DNA of 64,000 nt from Yoonia maritima (GCF_002933395.1 NZ_PKFN01000010.1:248001-312000); one strand, 5' to 3'; shown: positions 10,862 to 20,034, numbered from the stretch's first letter. Made by a program: numbers and translations. Notes: generated from the sequence alone by a model not told the origin.

Positions 10862-12087
10862 TCCAGATCGGCGACCAGACCTATGCGTTCAGCGATCCGC
10901 TGGTGGTCGGGGTAGTTTCGGCCGCATGCCTTATGTTTCTGGTGCTTATTCTGCTGATCACAACCGCGCGTCGTGCAGGCCGGTCGGCTGATGCCGTTTA
11001 CAGCGTCGCGCAGCAAGTCGGGCAGCTGTCCGTGAACGTCAACGCCCTCGGTCAAGGGCAACAGCAACTCGCGGGGAACATCCAAACAGTTTCAGACGCA
11101 CAAGCGCACGCCCAAATCCGCGTCATTCAAACGATGGAAACGCGAATGGCCGAGGTTCAGGCGCAGATGTCCGAACGTTTGGCCGATAACGCACTGAAAT
11201 CAGCCTATGCACTCGCAGAAATGCAGGAACGGATGAAGGATACGCTGACCGGTTCGTCCGAGAAAACAACCAAAAGCCTGACAGAACTGCAGGAACGGCT
11301 CGCCACAATCGACAAGGCCCAAACCAATATCGAAAAACTGTCCGGCGACGTGCTGTCATTACAGGACATTCTTTCGAACAAACAAACACGCGGTGCGTTT
11401 GGCGAAATCCAACTGCAAGACATCGTATCCAAAGCCCTGCCCGCAGATAGCTACACTTGGCAGGCGACCCTATCAAACAACCGCCGCGCTGATTGCTTGA
11501 TCCATCTTCCCAATCCTCCCGGCCCTATTGTGATCGACGCGAAGTTTCCGCTCGAGGCTTATGAGGCCCTTGTCGCCGCAGAAACCAAACACGACCGGGA
11601 CCGCGCGCTTACTGCACTAGGTCAGGCGGTGCGCGTACACATTCGCAAAATATCAGACAGCTATCTTATCGAAGGCGAAACCGCTGACGGCGCGCTGATG
11701 TTCCTCCCCTCCGAGGCTGTCTATGCCGAAATCCACAGCCGCCTGCCTCATATTGTACGTGAAGGGTTTACCGCACGCGTTTGGATTGTTTCGCCGACCA
11801 CCTGCATGGCAACCTTGAACACCATGCGGGCTATCCTCAAAGATGCCCGCATGCGCGAACAAACTGGCGCGATCCGCAAAGAACTGGCTCTGCTAGGTGG
11901 TGACGTTGATCGACTGGTCGGGCGGGTCGGGAACCTTGACCGTCACTTTGCGCAGGCGGCAAAAGACATCGAAGAAATTAAAATCTCGGCGGATAAGGCT
12001 GGCAAACGTGCCAATCGGCTCGACCAATTTGATTTTGAAGAACTCGAAACACCGCCAGACCCAAAGGTCGTCCCACTTCGGGACTAG
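10858..12087 (+). CDS. rmuC: RmuC family DNA recombination protein
   Basis: A 409-residue protein with one N-terminal membrane segment (about residues 16-36), a long coiled coil rich in Gln, Glu and Lys (about 45-170), and the RmuC nuclease-like domain beginning near [16 protein letters not shown] (about 174). RmuC limits inversions at short inverted repeats in E. coli, and its core resembles restriction-enzyme folds. It overlaps mutL by 4 bases, so both DNA-maintenance genes are likely co-translated. Confidence 0.92.
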   Translation: MIQIGDQTYAFSDPLVVGVVSAACLMFLVLILLITTARRAGRSADAVYSVAQQVGQLSVNVNALGQGQQQLAGNIQTVSDAQAHAQIRVIQTMETRMAEVQAQMSERLADNALKSAYALAEMQERMKDTLTGSSEKTTKSLTELQERLATIDKAQTNIEKLSGDVLSLQDILSNKQTRGAFGEIQLQDIVSKALPADSYTWQATLSNNRRADCLIHLPNPPGPIVIDAKFPLEAYEALVAAETKHDRDRALTALGQAVRVHIRKISDSYLIEGETADGALMFLPSEAVYAEIHSRLPHIVREGFTARVWIVSPTTCMATLNTMRAILKDARMREQTGAIRKELALLGGDVDRLVGRVGNLDRHFAQAAKDIEEIKISADKAGKRANRLDQFDFEELETPPDPKVVPLRD

Positions 12088-12150
12088 TTGCGCCAGATCA
12101 AGGTCATGCATCACGCCTTGTCCCATAGTGCGGATAAGGAGGACGTGAAC

Positions 12151-12468
12151 ATGCTACCAATCACGACAGATAAAATCGCAGAGGTGATCATCCTCGCCCG
12201 TGAGCTCAATCGGGCCGAGCCAGAGTTCGATGGCTTTGTTAATCACCTAACCCAAACAGAACAGGCCGTATTAGTCGCCGTTTTTTGGATTGGTCGTGGT
12301 AACTTTGAACCAGAAGAACTGGACGAAGCGCTGCGCACGGCCGCCGAAGAAGCAACGACGCCCACGGCAGAATACCTCAAGGGATCGCCACATTTGGCCA
12401 ACCACCTTGAGACCGGTTTGGAAGCATTAGGTATAGACCCGACCGTTTTACAGGATGACCTGTTATAG
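12151..12468 (+). CDS. DUF3775 family protein
   Basis: A 105-residue acidic cytoplasmic protein (MLPITTDKIAEVI...). The start is set by a strong AAGGAGG at 12136-12142, 8 bases before the ATG; the open frame continues upstream to a TTG at 12088. The block QTEQAVLVAVFWIGRGNF matches the DUF3775 family as I remember it. Function is unknown. The stop codon abuts a palindromic repeat that also contains the stop codon of the convergent gene. Confidence 0.75.
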   Translation: MLPITTDKIAEVIILARELNRAEPEFDGFVNHLTQTEQAVLVAVFWIGRGNFEPEELDEALRTAAEEATTPTAEYLKGSPHLANHLETGLEALGIDPTVLQDDLL

Positions 12469-12471
12469 TAG

Positions 12472-12489
12472 GGTGGGTTTTAACCCACC
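12472..12489. repeat. Palindromic repeat, copy 1
   Basis: GGTGGGTTTTAACCCACC forms an 8-bp perfect stem with a 2-base loop (or 6 bp with a 6-base loop). It is preceded by GTAGG, as in copy 2 at 21100-21117. It lies in the convergent gap between DUF3775 (stop 12466-12468) and saccharopine dehydrogenase, whose stop codon (12480-12482) is inside the palindrome. It could act as a bidirectional terminator or mRNA end-stabiliser. One stem pair is G-C here and A-T in copy 2. Confidence 0.75.
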
Positions 12490-13520
12490 GCCCCTTTGAA
12501 ACATGCACCTGCGCGTCCCCAGACATCTTGGCCCAATGCACCCAACGTCATGAGATGAGGCAGTAACTGCCCGGCGAAATCTTCACTGCTTTCCGCAGGC
12601 AGCATCGAAGGTAGGTTATCAATCGCCGTTACATCCAAAACCGGATCATCGTGCACGCGCAGAGCTGGGTCAGCCCATGTCGTGGTCCGGTCATAAACCT
12701 TGATCGGTGAAAAATCGCTGTCTGGATCGCAAGCAATATCCCCAATGACTGACAGCTTACGGTCTGCGGCCTTCGCGTCCGCTGGCACGAACACAGGTGT
12801 CCCCGGTCGTGCAAGGATACAATTCAAGAAGATGTCATGCGCTAGCACCTCGGGGAAAGGACCGCCCGAAGCGGTTTCCGCCATGTCCCACTTGGTAACC
12901 TGCATCCCCATCGCCTCGCATAGATCAGCACCGCCAGTACCCACACGGCCCAGCGCTCCGATGATCAATGCGCTCGGGCGGGTGTCCCCTAACCGCGACA
13001 GCAAATCAGCACGCATGTCAGCAGCATTTGGATAAGCATGCACCGGGCCCGATTGCCCGTCGTTTTGTTGTGCGATCCAGCAAATCAGCGACACAGCCGC
13101 ACCTGCATACCCTGCCCAATAGCCAAACGCCGCGACACGGCGACCATCTGCGTGGGTCAGATATTCCAGATCATACAGCGCACCGCCGCCCGCCTGAAAC
13201 CGGTCCAGCAGGACGCGCCCCGATGGCTGCCCCTTGTAGGCATGACCGAACATGATGTGACGGTGGCGTAGTGGTGTGCCGTCTTCGGGCAATTCCTTGA
13301 GCCCAAAGATCAGCGCATCAGCTGGCGCATCCACCCATGAAAACTCGGGCGTGATGTCGCAACCGACTGCTGCGTATTCCGCAATTGGGATAATACGCTG
13401 ACGGCTTTCTTCGACCGTGACCGTGAACCCTTGTTCCAGCAGCTGCGCTGCGCCGTCCGGCGTAAGGCCAACACGTTCTTCGTTGGTGCGGCTTTCCGCG
13501 CGAACCCAAAGATGCACCAT
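12480..13520 (-). CDS. Saccharopine dehydrogenase (lysine-forming type)
   Basis: From the ATG at 13520 (AAGGAACG upstream) the protein has 346 residues. The N-terminus (VHLWVRAESRTNEERVGLTP) and GHAYKGQ and YLTHADGRRVAAFGYWAGYAGAA segments are characteristic of the alanine dehydrogenase/PNT-like saccharopine dehydrogenase family (LYS1 type). A nucleotide-binding region follows near ALIIGALGRVGTGG. The enzyme interconverts saccharopine with lysine plus 2-oxoglutarate using NAD. In alphaproteobacteria a catabolic or reverse role is plausible. It starts 10 bases after the histidine phosphatase gene and probably shares its transcript. Confidence 0.85.
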   Translation of the reverse strand: MVHLWVRAESRTNEERVGLTPDGAAQLLEQGFTVTVEESRQRIIPIAEYAAVGCDITPEFSWVDAPADALIFGLKELPEDGTPLRHRHIMFGHAYKGQPSGRVLLDRFQAGGGALYDLEYLTHADGRRVAAFGYWAGYAGAAVSLICWIAQQNDGQSGPVHAYPNAADMRADLLSRLGDTRPSALIIGALGRVGTGGADLCEAMGMQVTKWDMAETASGGPFPEVLAHDIFLNCILARPGTPVFVPADAKAADRKLSVIGDIACDPDSDFSPIKVYDRTTTWADPALRVHDDPVLDVTAIDNLPSMLPAESSEDFAGQLLPHLMTLGALGQDVWGRAGACFKGAVG

Positions 13521-13530
13521 TTTTCGTTCC

Positions 13531-14175
13531 TTAATAGTGAGTAATCGCATGCGCACGGTCTGGATGATCCAGATGCGGCGCTGCGTTGAAGCTTGCCAAA
13601 ATCGGCCCCTGCGGAATGACGTGAACCCTATGCACTGACGTGTTCATGATTGGAAGCAATACATGCGCCAACCGTGTTGGGTCTAACAACAGCAAATGGC
13701 GCAAAATCATCCCAATCACACCACCAGATGTCACACATAGCACACGAACACCCGGCTGCGCGGCTTCTTGCAGCACACCTGTTACCCGTTCTTCAAACGA
13801 TGCGAATGTTTCGACGCCTTGGATTTCAGCGCGATGCCAAGCTTCCATGACTTGTGGAATATGGGCCGCGAATTCATCCGGGCCGGGCATCGGCACACCG
13901 TGCACATCATCAAGCGCCTTACCGAGACTAAAATAGTCCATCTCATTAAGACGTGGATCAATGACAGGTTTTGCAAACCCCATCCCGGCTGCCGTTTCGC
14001 GGTGACGGCGTAGACTGCCGGCGATCACTTTGTCGAATGGGGCTTCGCGGTCGCGCAGGTAATCGCCCAACCAACGGGCCTGCTGATGCCCAAGATCTGA
14101 CAGCTTGTCATAGCTTTCTTCGTCAGTCGCGCCTGAATTTGCCTGACCGTGGCGCACAAATATGATCTCGCCCAT
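13531..14175 (-). CDS. Histidine phosphatase family protein
   Basis: A 214-residue protein with the phosphoglycerate-mutase-type motif FVRHGQANSG near the N-terminus (catalytic His at about residue 9) and a second conserved His region in RVLCVTSGGVIGMILRHLL. The start at 14175 is chosen because ATAGGAGT stands 6 bases upstream; the frame also extends to 14253 without support. The substrate is not identifiable. The gene precedes saccharopine dehydrogenase by 10 bases, suggesting a two-gene operon. Confidence 0.85.
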   Translation of the reverse strand: MGEIIFVRHGQANSGATDEESYDKLSDLGHQQARWLGDYLRDREAPFDKVIAGSLRRHRETAAGMGFAKPVIDPRLNEMDYFSLGKALDDVHGVPMPGPDEFAAHIPQVMEAWHRAEIQGVETFASFEERVTGVLQEAAQPGVRVLCVTSGGVIGMILRHLLLLDPTRLAHVLLPIMNTSVHRVHVIPQGPILASFNAAPHLDHPDRAHAITHY

Positions 14176-14582
14176 TGTCGTACTCCTATTTTCGGGGACG
14201 CTACGTTGGGATTTCATCCGTGGCAACGGCTGCGGATCGCCAAAATCGATCACACAGCCGTAATTTGGCAGAAATATTTCTCCTCACAATTATGCGTTCG
14301 CATAAGTTTTGTGATCGCGCCTAAACTCTGAGCATCGCACGAACGCACAGAGATGGAATTACTTTCGTTCACTGTCGCACAGAACCTAGCTATTGGGGCT
14401 GCCCGCACCATTTTCAAGAACTATTTCCGATCACATTGATCACCATTTTCGTGATCGAAATCGGCCTTTTCAAACGGCATCAAGCACCCGATATGCAATT
14501 CATCAACACGGCAAACAACGCCGCCGAGACAAACAATCAGCGGCATTAACGTCGCAAAATAAAAGAGAAAAAGGAACATATC
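14176..14582. promoter_or_regulatory. 407-base gene-free region with repeated CGATCACA boxes
   Basis: No credible gene lies between the divergent starts at 14175 and 14583. The octamer CGATCACA or its complement occurs at 14247-14254, 14310-14317 (TGTGATCG) and 14428-14435. A close inverted pair GATCAC/GTGATC is at 14438-14443 and 14451-14456, separated by 7 bases. These may be binding sites for an unidentified regulator of one or both divergent genes. AAAAAGGAAC immediately before 14583 is the ribosome binding site of the small secreted protein. Confidence 0.4.
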
Positions 14583-14915
14583 ATGTCTATCAAAAAAATC
14601 GCACTTGCTGCTGCAACTGTCGCCGCTCTGGGTTCTGCTGCTTCTGCAGAAAGCTACTTCGAGCTAGGTGAAAACTTGGATGCGACTTCAATTCTGGATC
14701 TGGGCATCGTTCGCGCTGAAGGTGACGGCGTTGTAGAGATCTACAAAAGCGCTTCAGGCGAAATCGGCACATTGATCGGAACTGAATCTGTCCACGCTGG
14801 TGCAAACAGCGACGTTCGCGTCAACGTTGGTGGTACACCACTGAACAAAGTGATCGCCCTGCTGAAAGTAGACGGTCAAGTTGTTGCTCAGCAAGATTAC
14901 GACATCGTTCGCTAA
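14583..14915 (+). CDS. Small secreted protein of unknown function
   Basis: A 110-residue protein with a clear signal peptide (MSIKKIALAAATVAALGSAASA, cleavage near residue 22). The mature part is about 88 residues, mostly predicted beta strand, with no cysteine and no recognisable domain. An AAAAAGGAAC ribosome binding site, highly regular codon use and a strong terminator right after the gene suggest good expression as a single-gene transcript. It has a long upstream region with repeated boxes. I do not recognise the family. Confidence 0.8.
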   Translation: MSIKKIALAAATVAALGSAASAESYFELGENLDATSILDLGIVRAEGDGVVEIYKSASGEIGTLIGTESVHAGANSDVRVNVGGTPLNKVIALLKVDGQVVAQQDYDIVR

Positions 14916-14943
14916 GCTATCCGCGCAAGCGGTACTCCAGAAG

Positions 14944-14976
14944 GGTCGTCTTCCGTAAGGAAGGCGGCCTTTTTTC
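14944..14976 (+). terminator. Rho-independent terminator after the small secreted protein
   Basis: An 11-bp stem (14944-14954 with 14959-14969, two G-U pairs), a GTAA loop and a run of six T residues. Confidence 0.85.
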
Positions 14977-15054
14977 GTTCCGGCGCTTGCTGCCAGAATC
15001 TGAACGTGGGAATGTGCGCGGAACTTAAATACCCGTCCACACAGGTTACCCTAT

Positions 15055-17088
15055 ATGCCCGCTGCCACGCTGCTTCGTGATATCTTTGGTTTTGATGCGT
15101 TTCGCCCGGGCCAGCAAGATATCGTAGAGGCAGTAATCGCTGGGCAAAACACGCTGGCGATTATGCCAACAGGTGGCGGTAAATCCCTGTGTTTCCAATT
15201 GCCTGCGTTGGTACGCGATGGCGTTACTGTCGTTATTTCGCCGCTGATCGCCCTTATGCGCGATCAAGTGCGCGGACTACGCGAAGCTGGAGTTTCGGCA
15301 GGTGCACTTACTTCGGGCAATACCCAAGAAGAAACCGACGACGTTTTTGCCGCTTTAGAGGCTGGCACGCTGAAACTGCTCTACATGGCGCCAGAGCGGC
15401 TCGCCTCGGGTGGCACGGTCAACATGCTAAAACGCGTTGGCGTGAACCTGATTGCAGTCGACGAGGCCCACTGTGTCAGCCAATGGGGTCATGACTTCCG
15501 CCCTGATTACCTGCGCATCGGTGAATTACGCCGCACGTTGGATGTACCACTTGCCGCGTTCACTGCTACGGCTGACGCTGAAACCCAAGTCGAAATCGTG
15601 CAAAAACTGTTTGATGGTGCAGAGCCTTCTACATTCTTGCGTGGTTTCGACAGGCCGAACATCCACCTTGCCTTTGCGGTCAAAGACGGACCACGCGCGC
15701 AAATCTTGAACTTTGCTTCGGCCCGCAAAGGGCAGTCCGGCATTGTCTATTGTGGGACCCGTGCAAAAACAGAAACCCTTGCCAAAGCGTTGAACGATGC
15801 TGGTCATGCGACGTGCCATTATCATGGCGGCATGGAAGCCGACGACCGCCGCATCGTTGAACGCCGTTTCCAACAAGAAGACGGGCTAATCGTTTGTGCC
15901 ACTGTCGCCTTTGGTATGGGCATCGACAAACCCGATATTCGCTGGGTCGCGCATGCCGACCTGCCGAAATCAATCGAAGGGTATTACCAAGAGATCGGTC
16001 GCGCCGGTCGTGATGGTGCGCCAGCCGAAACGCTAACGTTATTTGGCCCCGATGATATCCGGTTCCGCCGCCAACAAGTCGATGAAGGGCTAGCACCGCC
16101 CGAACGTCGCGCTGCTGACCATGGGCGTCTAAACGCGCTGTTAGGGTTGGCCGAGGCGCTTCGTTGTCGCCGTCAAAACCTGCTTGAGTATTTCGGTGAA
16201 ACCCCAGGCCCCTGCGGCAACTGCGACCTTTGCGATAAACCCGCCGAGGTGTTCGACGGCACCACCGCTGTGCGTATGGCGTTGTCTGCTGCGCTGCGGA
16301 CCGAAGAATGGTTCGGCGCGGGGCATCTAATCGACATTCTGCGTGGTGATCTAACCGATAAGATTCAGCAACGCGGGCACGATAGTTTGCCCACATTCGG
16401 CGTTGGCAAAGAATACGACAAACGCCAATGGCAGGCGATATTCCGGCAAATGATGGGGCATGACCTGCTTCGGCCTGACCGCGAACGCCACGGCGCGCTG
16501 CGCATGACCGAAGCCGCCCGGCCAATCTTGCGTGGCGAAGCAACCATCGAACTGCGGCGTGATACCATTCGCGCTGCGCGTGGCAGCGGACCCAAAGTCC
16601 GGATGCTTGTCAGCGAAGAAGACGCGCCATTACTGTCCGCACTTAAAGCAAAGCGACGCTATTTGGCAGAGCAAGGCGGGGTGCCAGCCTACATCATCTT
16701 CAATGACCGTACTCTGATCGAAATGGCCGAAAAGCGCCCAGTCACCTTGGACCAAATGGCGCAGATCGGCGGGGTTGGCGCGAAAAAGCTGGAAAGCTAC
16801 GGTCGTGATTTCCTAGAAGTCATTGCTGGCGCAGTCGAAGAAACCCACCCCGCAAGGCGTAAACTAGCCGGACGGAACGAAGGTGAAATCTACGATCGGT
16901 TACTTGAAGTGCAAGCCGCATTGTCACGCGGTCCGCATGGCGCGGATAAACCGATGAGCTGCACCGCGTCCACGCTCGCTAAGGTGGCACAAATGCGCAA
17001 CGCTGACGCTAGCCAGCTAGAACGCTTAATTGGAGAACGGTACGCCGAGCGATTTGGCGAAGCCTTTTTAGAGGTCATATCCTCCTGA
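15055..17088 (+). CDS. recQ: ATP-dependent DNA helicase RecQ
   Basis: A 677-residue superfamily 2 helicase acting 3' to 5' in recombination and fork repair. Walker A is MPTGGGKSLCFQLP (about 36-49). The Walker B/aromatic loop is VDEAHCVSQWGHDFRPDYL (about 135-153). Motif VI is GRAGRDGAPAE. The zinc-binding cysteines are in CRRQNLLEYFGE and CGNCDLC (about 369-393). An HRDC domain lies at about 515-600 (LSALKAKRRYLAEQ), followed by a 70-residue C-terminal extension. It begins shortly after a terminator and appears to be transcribed alone. Confidence 0.96.
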   Translation: MPAATLLRDIFGFDAFRPGQQDIVEAVIAGQNTLAIMPTGGGKSLCFQLPALVRDGVTVVISPLIALMRDQVRGLREAGVSAGALTSGNTQEETDDVFAALEAGTLKLLYMAPERLASGGTVNMLKRVGVNLIAVDEAHCVSQWGHDFRPDYLRIGELRRTLDVPLAAFTATADAETQVEIVQKLFDGAEPSTFLRGFDRPNIHLAFAVKDGPRAQILNFASARKGQSGIVYCGTRAKTETLAKALNDAGHATCHYHGGMEADDRRIVERRFQQEDGLIVCATVAFGMGIDKPDIRWVAHADLPKSIEGYYQEIGRAGRDGAPAETLTLFGPDDIRFRRQQVDEGLAPPERRAADHGRLNALLGLAEALRCRRQNLLEYFGETPGPCGNCDLCDKPAEVFDGTTAVRMALSAALRTEEWFGAGHLIDILRGDLTDKIQQRGHDSLPTFGVGKEYDKRQWQAIFRQMMGHDLLRPDRERHGALRMTEAARPILRGEATIELRRDTIRAARGSGPKVRMLVSEEDAPLLSALKAKRRYLAEQGGVPAYIIFNDRTLIEMAEKRPVTLDQMAQIGGVGAKKLESYGRDFLEVIAGAVEETHPARRKLAGRNEGEIYDRLLEVQAALSRGPHGADKPMSCTASTLAKVAQMRNADASQLERLIGERYAERFGEAFLEVISS

Positions 17089-17446
17089 TAGCGTGTCGTT
17101 TTACCCACAGCCTGTCTGCAAAATAAAAAATCATTCACGGTCGCATTTAAAAATTTCGCCACATTTCTGTGCCCAAATGCCGTGTTTTACACTTGGTCAA
17201 ATTTTCATCGTATCCCATTGTGGCTACACAAAAAATAGGCAGTTAGCGCTACCAGGACACGTGATCTGCGACGCCATTCAACCAAGTTTAAAGTAATTTC
17301 ACGCCCGATCCCTGCCATAATGGCACCACAATTGTTCTCAGGATGCTGTGAAATCTCATTTGTATTGGCCGATATCCGTACATCGGGTAAACAATACGCC
17401 CTAAAATTTCAGCCCGCTCAGGGACCTAGTAGAATGGAGCTCTTCT
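17089..17446. other. 358-base AT-rich gene-free region upstream of cassette A
   Basis: The stretch between recQ and the PstS-like/OmpA gene is much richer in A+T than its surroundings and has no coding frame with a plausible start. It presumably holds the promoter of cassette A. I looked for a Pho box (tandem CTGTCAT-like heptamers) and found no convincing match. GGAG at 17435-17438 is the probable ribosome binding site for the TTG start at 17447. Confidence 0.4.
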
Positions 17447-19027
17447 TTGAAACACACCACCAGCACCAAACAACGTTCTATTTTGAGAACCCTCATTCTG
17501 GCGAGCACAACCGCGCTATGCACGAGCGCAGCAGCTGACGTTGTCACATTGCGGTCGACCGATGGTACGATCAACCTTCAGGGTAATTTGATCGGGGTCG
17601 TCGACGACTACTACCTTCTTCAAACCGCGTTGGGTGATCTTCGTATTGCGACCAACCGCGTACGTTGCGAGGGCGAAAGTTGCCCAACAACCAAAGCGAT
17701 TGAAGCCGACATCACAATCAGCGGGTCTGACACTATTGCACAAGGTTTGATGCCCCTATTGATGGGCGGCTACGCGACATCACAAGATGCAGAATCCTCG
17801 GTGACCACCACTGCAAACGACGGAGAGTTCGCAGCAACGCTTGTCGGCCAACAAGGGTTCGGCGATTCGATGGGCACCTATCTGGTTAGCTCTAGCAACG
17901 CAGGCGACGCTTTCTCTGGGCTGCTCGACAACACTACGCAGGTCGCAATGTCCGCGCGTCCCATCACAGCAGACGAAGCCACAGCACTTGCTGCAAATGG
18001 CGCTGGCGACATGACCGCACTGGACCAAGAACACATTCTCGCGCTGGACGGCCTGGTGGTGATTGTTAATCAATCCAACCCAGTAACACAGCTATCCGTT
18101 TCCGACGTGGCGCGCATATATCGCGGCGAAGTTACAAACTGGTCGCAGGTCGGCGGACCCGATCTTCCTGTATCCGTGGTAACAAGCGACTCTGACACCG
18201 CTTCGGTCTTTAACGCAGGCGTGTTTGGCGGCAATTCACCAGCAAACGCACCCAGCGCATTTACGGCCACCGACAACGTCGAAGCCTCGAACTATGTTGA
18301 CGAAAATGAAGGCGCGATTGCTTACGTTGGGTTTGCATTTAAGCGCGGACAGAAACCGCTAACATTGATCAGCGAATGTGGAATTGGCACAGAGCCTGAT
18401 GCGTTTTCAGTTAAAACCGAGGAATACACATTGTTCCGCCGCTTATTCCTGTACAACCGCGGTGATGTTGCTGACCCAATGGCAACTGGGTTTATCGACT
18501 ACGCGACATCTGATGCAGCGAACGGTGTTATCCGGCAATCAGGCTTTATCAATCTGGGCGTTGAGCGGGTCGAAATGGGCCTCGCAAGTCCGCGCGCCAA
18601 AACCGTTCTTCAATCAGGTACAAATGCCGCTGAACAGCGCGTGGCAAGTAATATGCTCGCGCTGATGGCAAACAACGACCGCCTGTCATCCACGTTCCGT
18701 TTCCGCACCGGCTCGACAATACTTGACCCTCGCGGCCAGGCTGACCTGACGCGGCTGGCAAACTATCTCAAGGATATGCCAGCAGGCACCGAAGTAACAT
18801 TGGTCGGGTTCGCGGATTCGGTCGGTGCATTCGGTCCCAACCTGTCACTCGCAGAGGGACGCGCCGCCCAAGTGCGCGCCGCACTTGAAACACTCGCGGG
18901 CGATAGCCTTAGCGATGTGACAATCAAAACCACTGGTTTTGGTGAAATCGCACCGGCGGCCTGCAACACAACAGAATCAGGACGCCAAATTAACCGTCGC
19001 GTCGAAACATGGATCAGCACACAATGA
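17447..19027 (+). CDS. Secreted PstS-like binding protein fused to a C-terminal OmpA domain (cassette A)
   Basis: A 526-residue exported protein: signal peptide (about 1-30), a small beta domain with two cysteines (RVRCEGESCP, about 68-77), a PstS-like periplasmic binding domain (about 84-400; ISGSDT, IYRGEVTNWSQVGG), and an OmpA peptidoglycan-binding domain (about 415-526; FRFRTGSTILDPRG, VGFADSVGAFGPNLS, NRRVE). No permease or ATPase is near, so it is not an ordinary transporter component. The phosphate-contacting loop that reads SGTR in the paralogue at 57016 is SDTA here (249-252), so ligand binding may be altered. The start codon is TTG. The PilJ-type gene follows 86 bases later. Confidence 0.85.
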   Translation: MKHTTSTKQRSILRTLILASTTALCTSAAADVVTLRSTDGTINLQGNLIGVVDDYYLLQTALGDLRIATNRVRCEGESCPTTKAIEADITISGSDTIAQGLMPLLMGGYATSQDAESSVTTTANDGEFAATLVGQQGFGDSMGTYLVSSSNAGDAFSGLLDNTTQVAMSARPITADEATALAANGAGDMTALDQEHILALDGLVVIVNQSNPVTQLSVSDVARIYRGEVTNWSQVGGPDLPVSVVTSDSDTASVFNAGVFGGNSPANAPSAFTATDNVEASNYVDENEGAIAYVGFAFKRGQKPLTLISECGIGTEPDAFSVKTEEYTLFRRLFLYNRGDVADPMATGFIDYATSDAANGVIRQSGFINLGVERVEMGLASPRAKTVLQSGTNAAEQRVASNMLALMANNDRLSSTFRFRTGSTILDPRGQADLTRLANYLKDMPAGTEVTLVGFADSVGAFGPNLSLAEGRAAQVRAALETLAGDSLSDVTIKTTGFGEIAPAACNTTESGRQINRRVETWISTQ

Positions 19028-19113
19028 GCGGGTTCAACAAGTTTTCAAACGCTATGACATCACAGATGTGCGGCAACGCGCATCTCACCCTGTCGCGGAG
19101 TAAAGAGGTCGCC

Positions 19114-20022
19114 ATGTCTAAAAAGTCACCCATTGCCGCAACCAAGCAGCTTACAGGCGTTGTGATCGCCAGCGTTTGCCTAAGCACGTCAGTTTTCGCA
19201 CAAAGCGAGGCCGACGCGGTTTATATGGCTGGCGCAGAGCGCGTGCATGTCGGCGGGTTGATGCGTGAAACGGCACAACGCATGGCCGTCGCGTCGTGCT
19301 TTTTCGACGCCGGGATCGAGATCGACGCCTACAGCGCACAAATCACGCAAAGCGTTGCCGACTATGACAGCTATCTAACAGCGCTGACAGAAGGTGACCC
19401 TGCACTAGGCATCGACACACCCGAGGAAGGGCGCGGACTGAACTCGACGATTTATAGTGTAACGTCACAGTGGGACCGCTTTAAAGAAGCCGCACTGGGG
19501 CGCCTAAACGGCGAAGGTCCGACTGACGGGACAGACTATGTTTCGCGTCACAACCTTAATATGATGCACACGTCAAAATACTTGCTACGCGAAATCATTG
19601 CTGACTACGCAATCCCGCCGGCCTTATTGCAAAGCGACGCATTTACCCTTGATATTGTGACCCGCCAGCCAGCGCTTTCCAATCAAATCAGCAAAGAAGC
19701 CTGCGGCTTGATAACCGGAAACACCGTGATGGGCAGCACAACACGTTTTGACAAATCTGTAGGTCGGTTTGACGCCTCGATGGGCGCGCTGATCAACGGT
19801 TTCGATAGCCTCGGCGTATCCGCGCCACCAACGCCAGAAGTTCGTGCATCGCTCGAAACCATCGCCGCAGATTGGACAACACTCAAAGCCGACCTTGATC
19901 AGGTGGCGGGATCGACAGACGTCACACTCGCCCTAAGCATCGATCAGCAATTCGAAGCAATTAACCGCAAATTCGACGAAATTATCCCCGCATACATCGA
20001 AAGCAGTAAATCGGGGCTCTGA
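19114..20022 (+). CDS. Periplasmic protein with two PilJ/NarX-like P-box repeats (cassette A)
   Basis: A 302-residue protein with a signal peptide (MSKKSPIAATKQLTGVVIAS through VFA) and no other membrane segment. It resembles the sensor module of PilJ and NarX/NarQ, which is normally part of a membrane receptor. The first P-box-like helix is AERVHVGGLMRETAQRMAVA with Cys62; a second, FTLDIVTRQPALSNQISKEA with Cys197, follows after exactly 135 residues. There is no HAMP, MCP or kinase domain. ATG 19114 with AAAGAGG upstream is preferred over an earlier start at 19024. It probably partners the preceding OmpA-type protein. Confidence 0.75.
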   Translation: MSKKSPIAATKQLTGVVIASVCLSTSVFAQSEADAVYMAGAERVHVGGLMRETAQRMAVASCFFDAGIEIDAYSAQITQSVADYDSYLTALTEGDPALGIDTPEEGRGLNSTIYSVTSQWDRFKEAALGRLNGEGPTDGTDYVSRHNLNMMHTSKYLLREIIADYAIPPALLQSDAFTLDIVTRQPALSNQISKEACGLITGNTVMGSTTRFDKSVGRFDASMGALINGFDSLGVSAPPTPEVRASLETIAADWTTLKADLDQVAGSTDVTLALSIDQQFEAINRKFDEIIPAYIESSKSGL

Positions 20023-20034
20023 ACTGCTTAGAAC

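Noticed and set aside
15680-16543. Open frame of 287 codons on the minus strand inside recQ
   Set aside because: It is antisense to clearly conserved helicase motifs, is rich in Arg and has no recognisable domain; a shadow frame.
17089-17446. Possible Pho box before the PstS-OmpA gene of cassette A
   Set aside because: Segments such as CTGTCTGC and CTGTGAAA are present but not as 11-base-spaced tandem heptamers.
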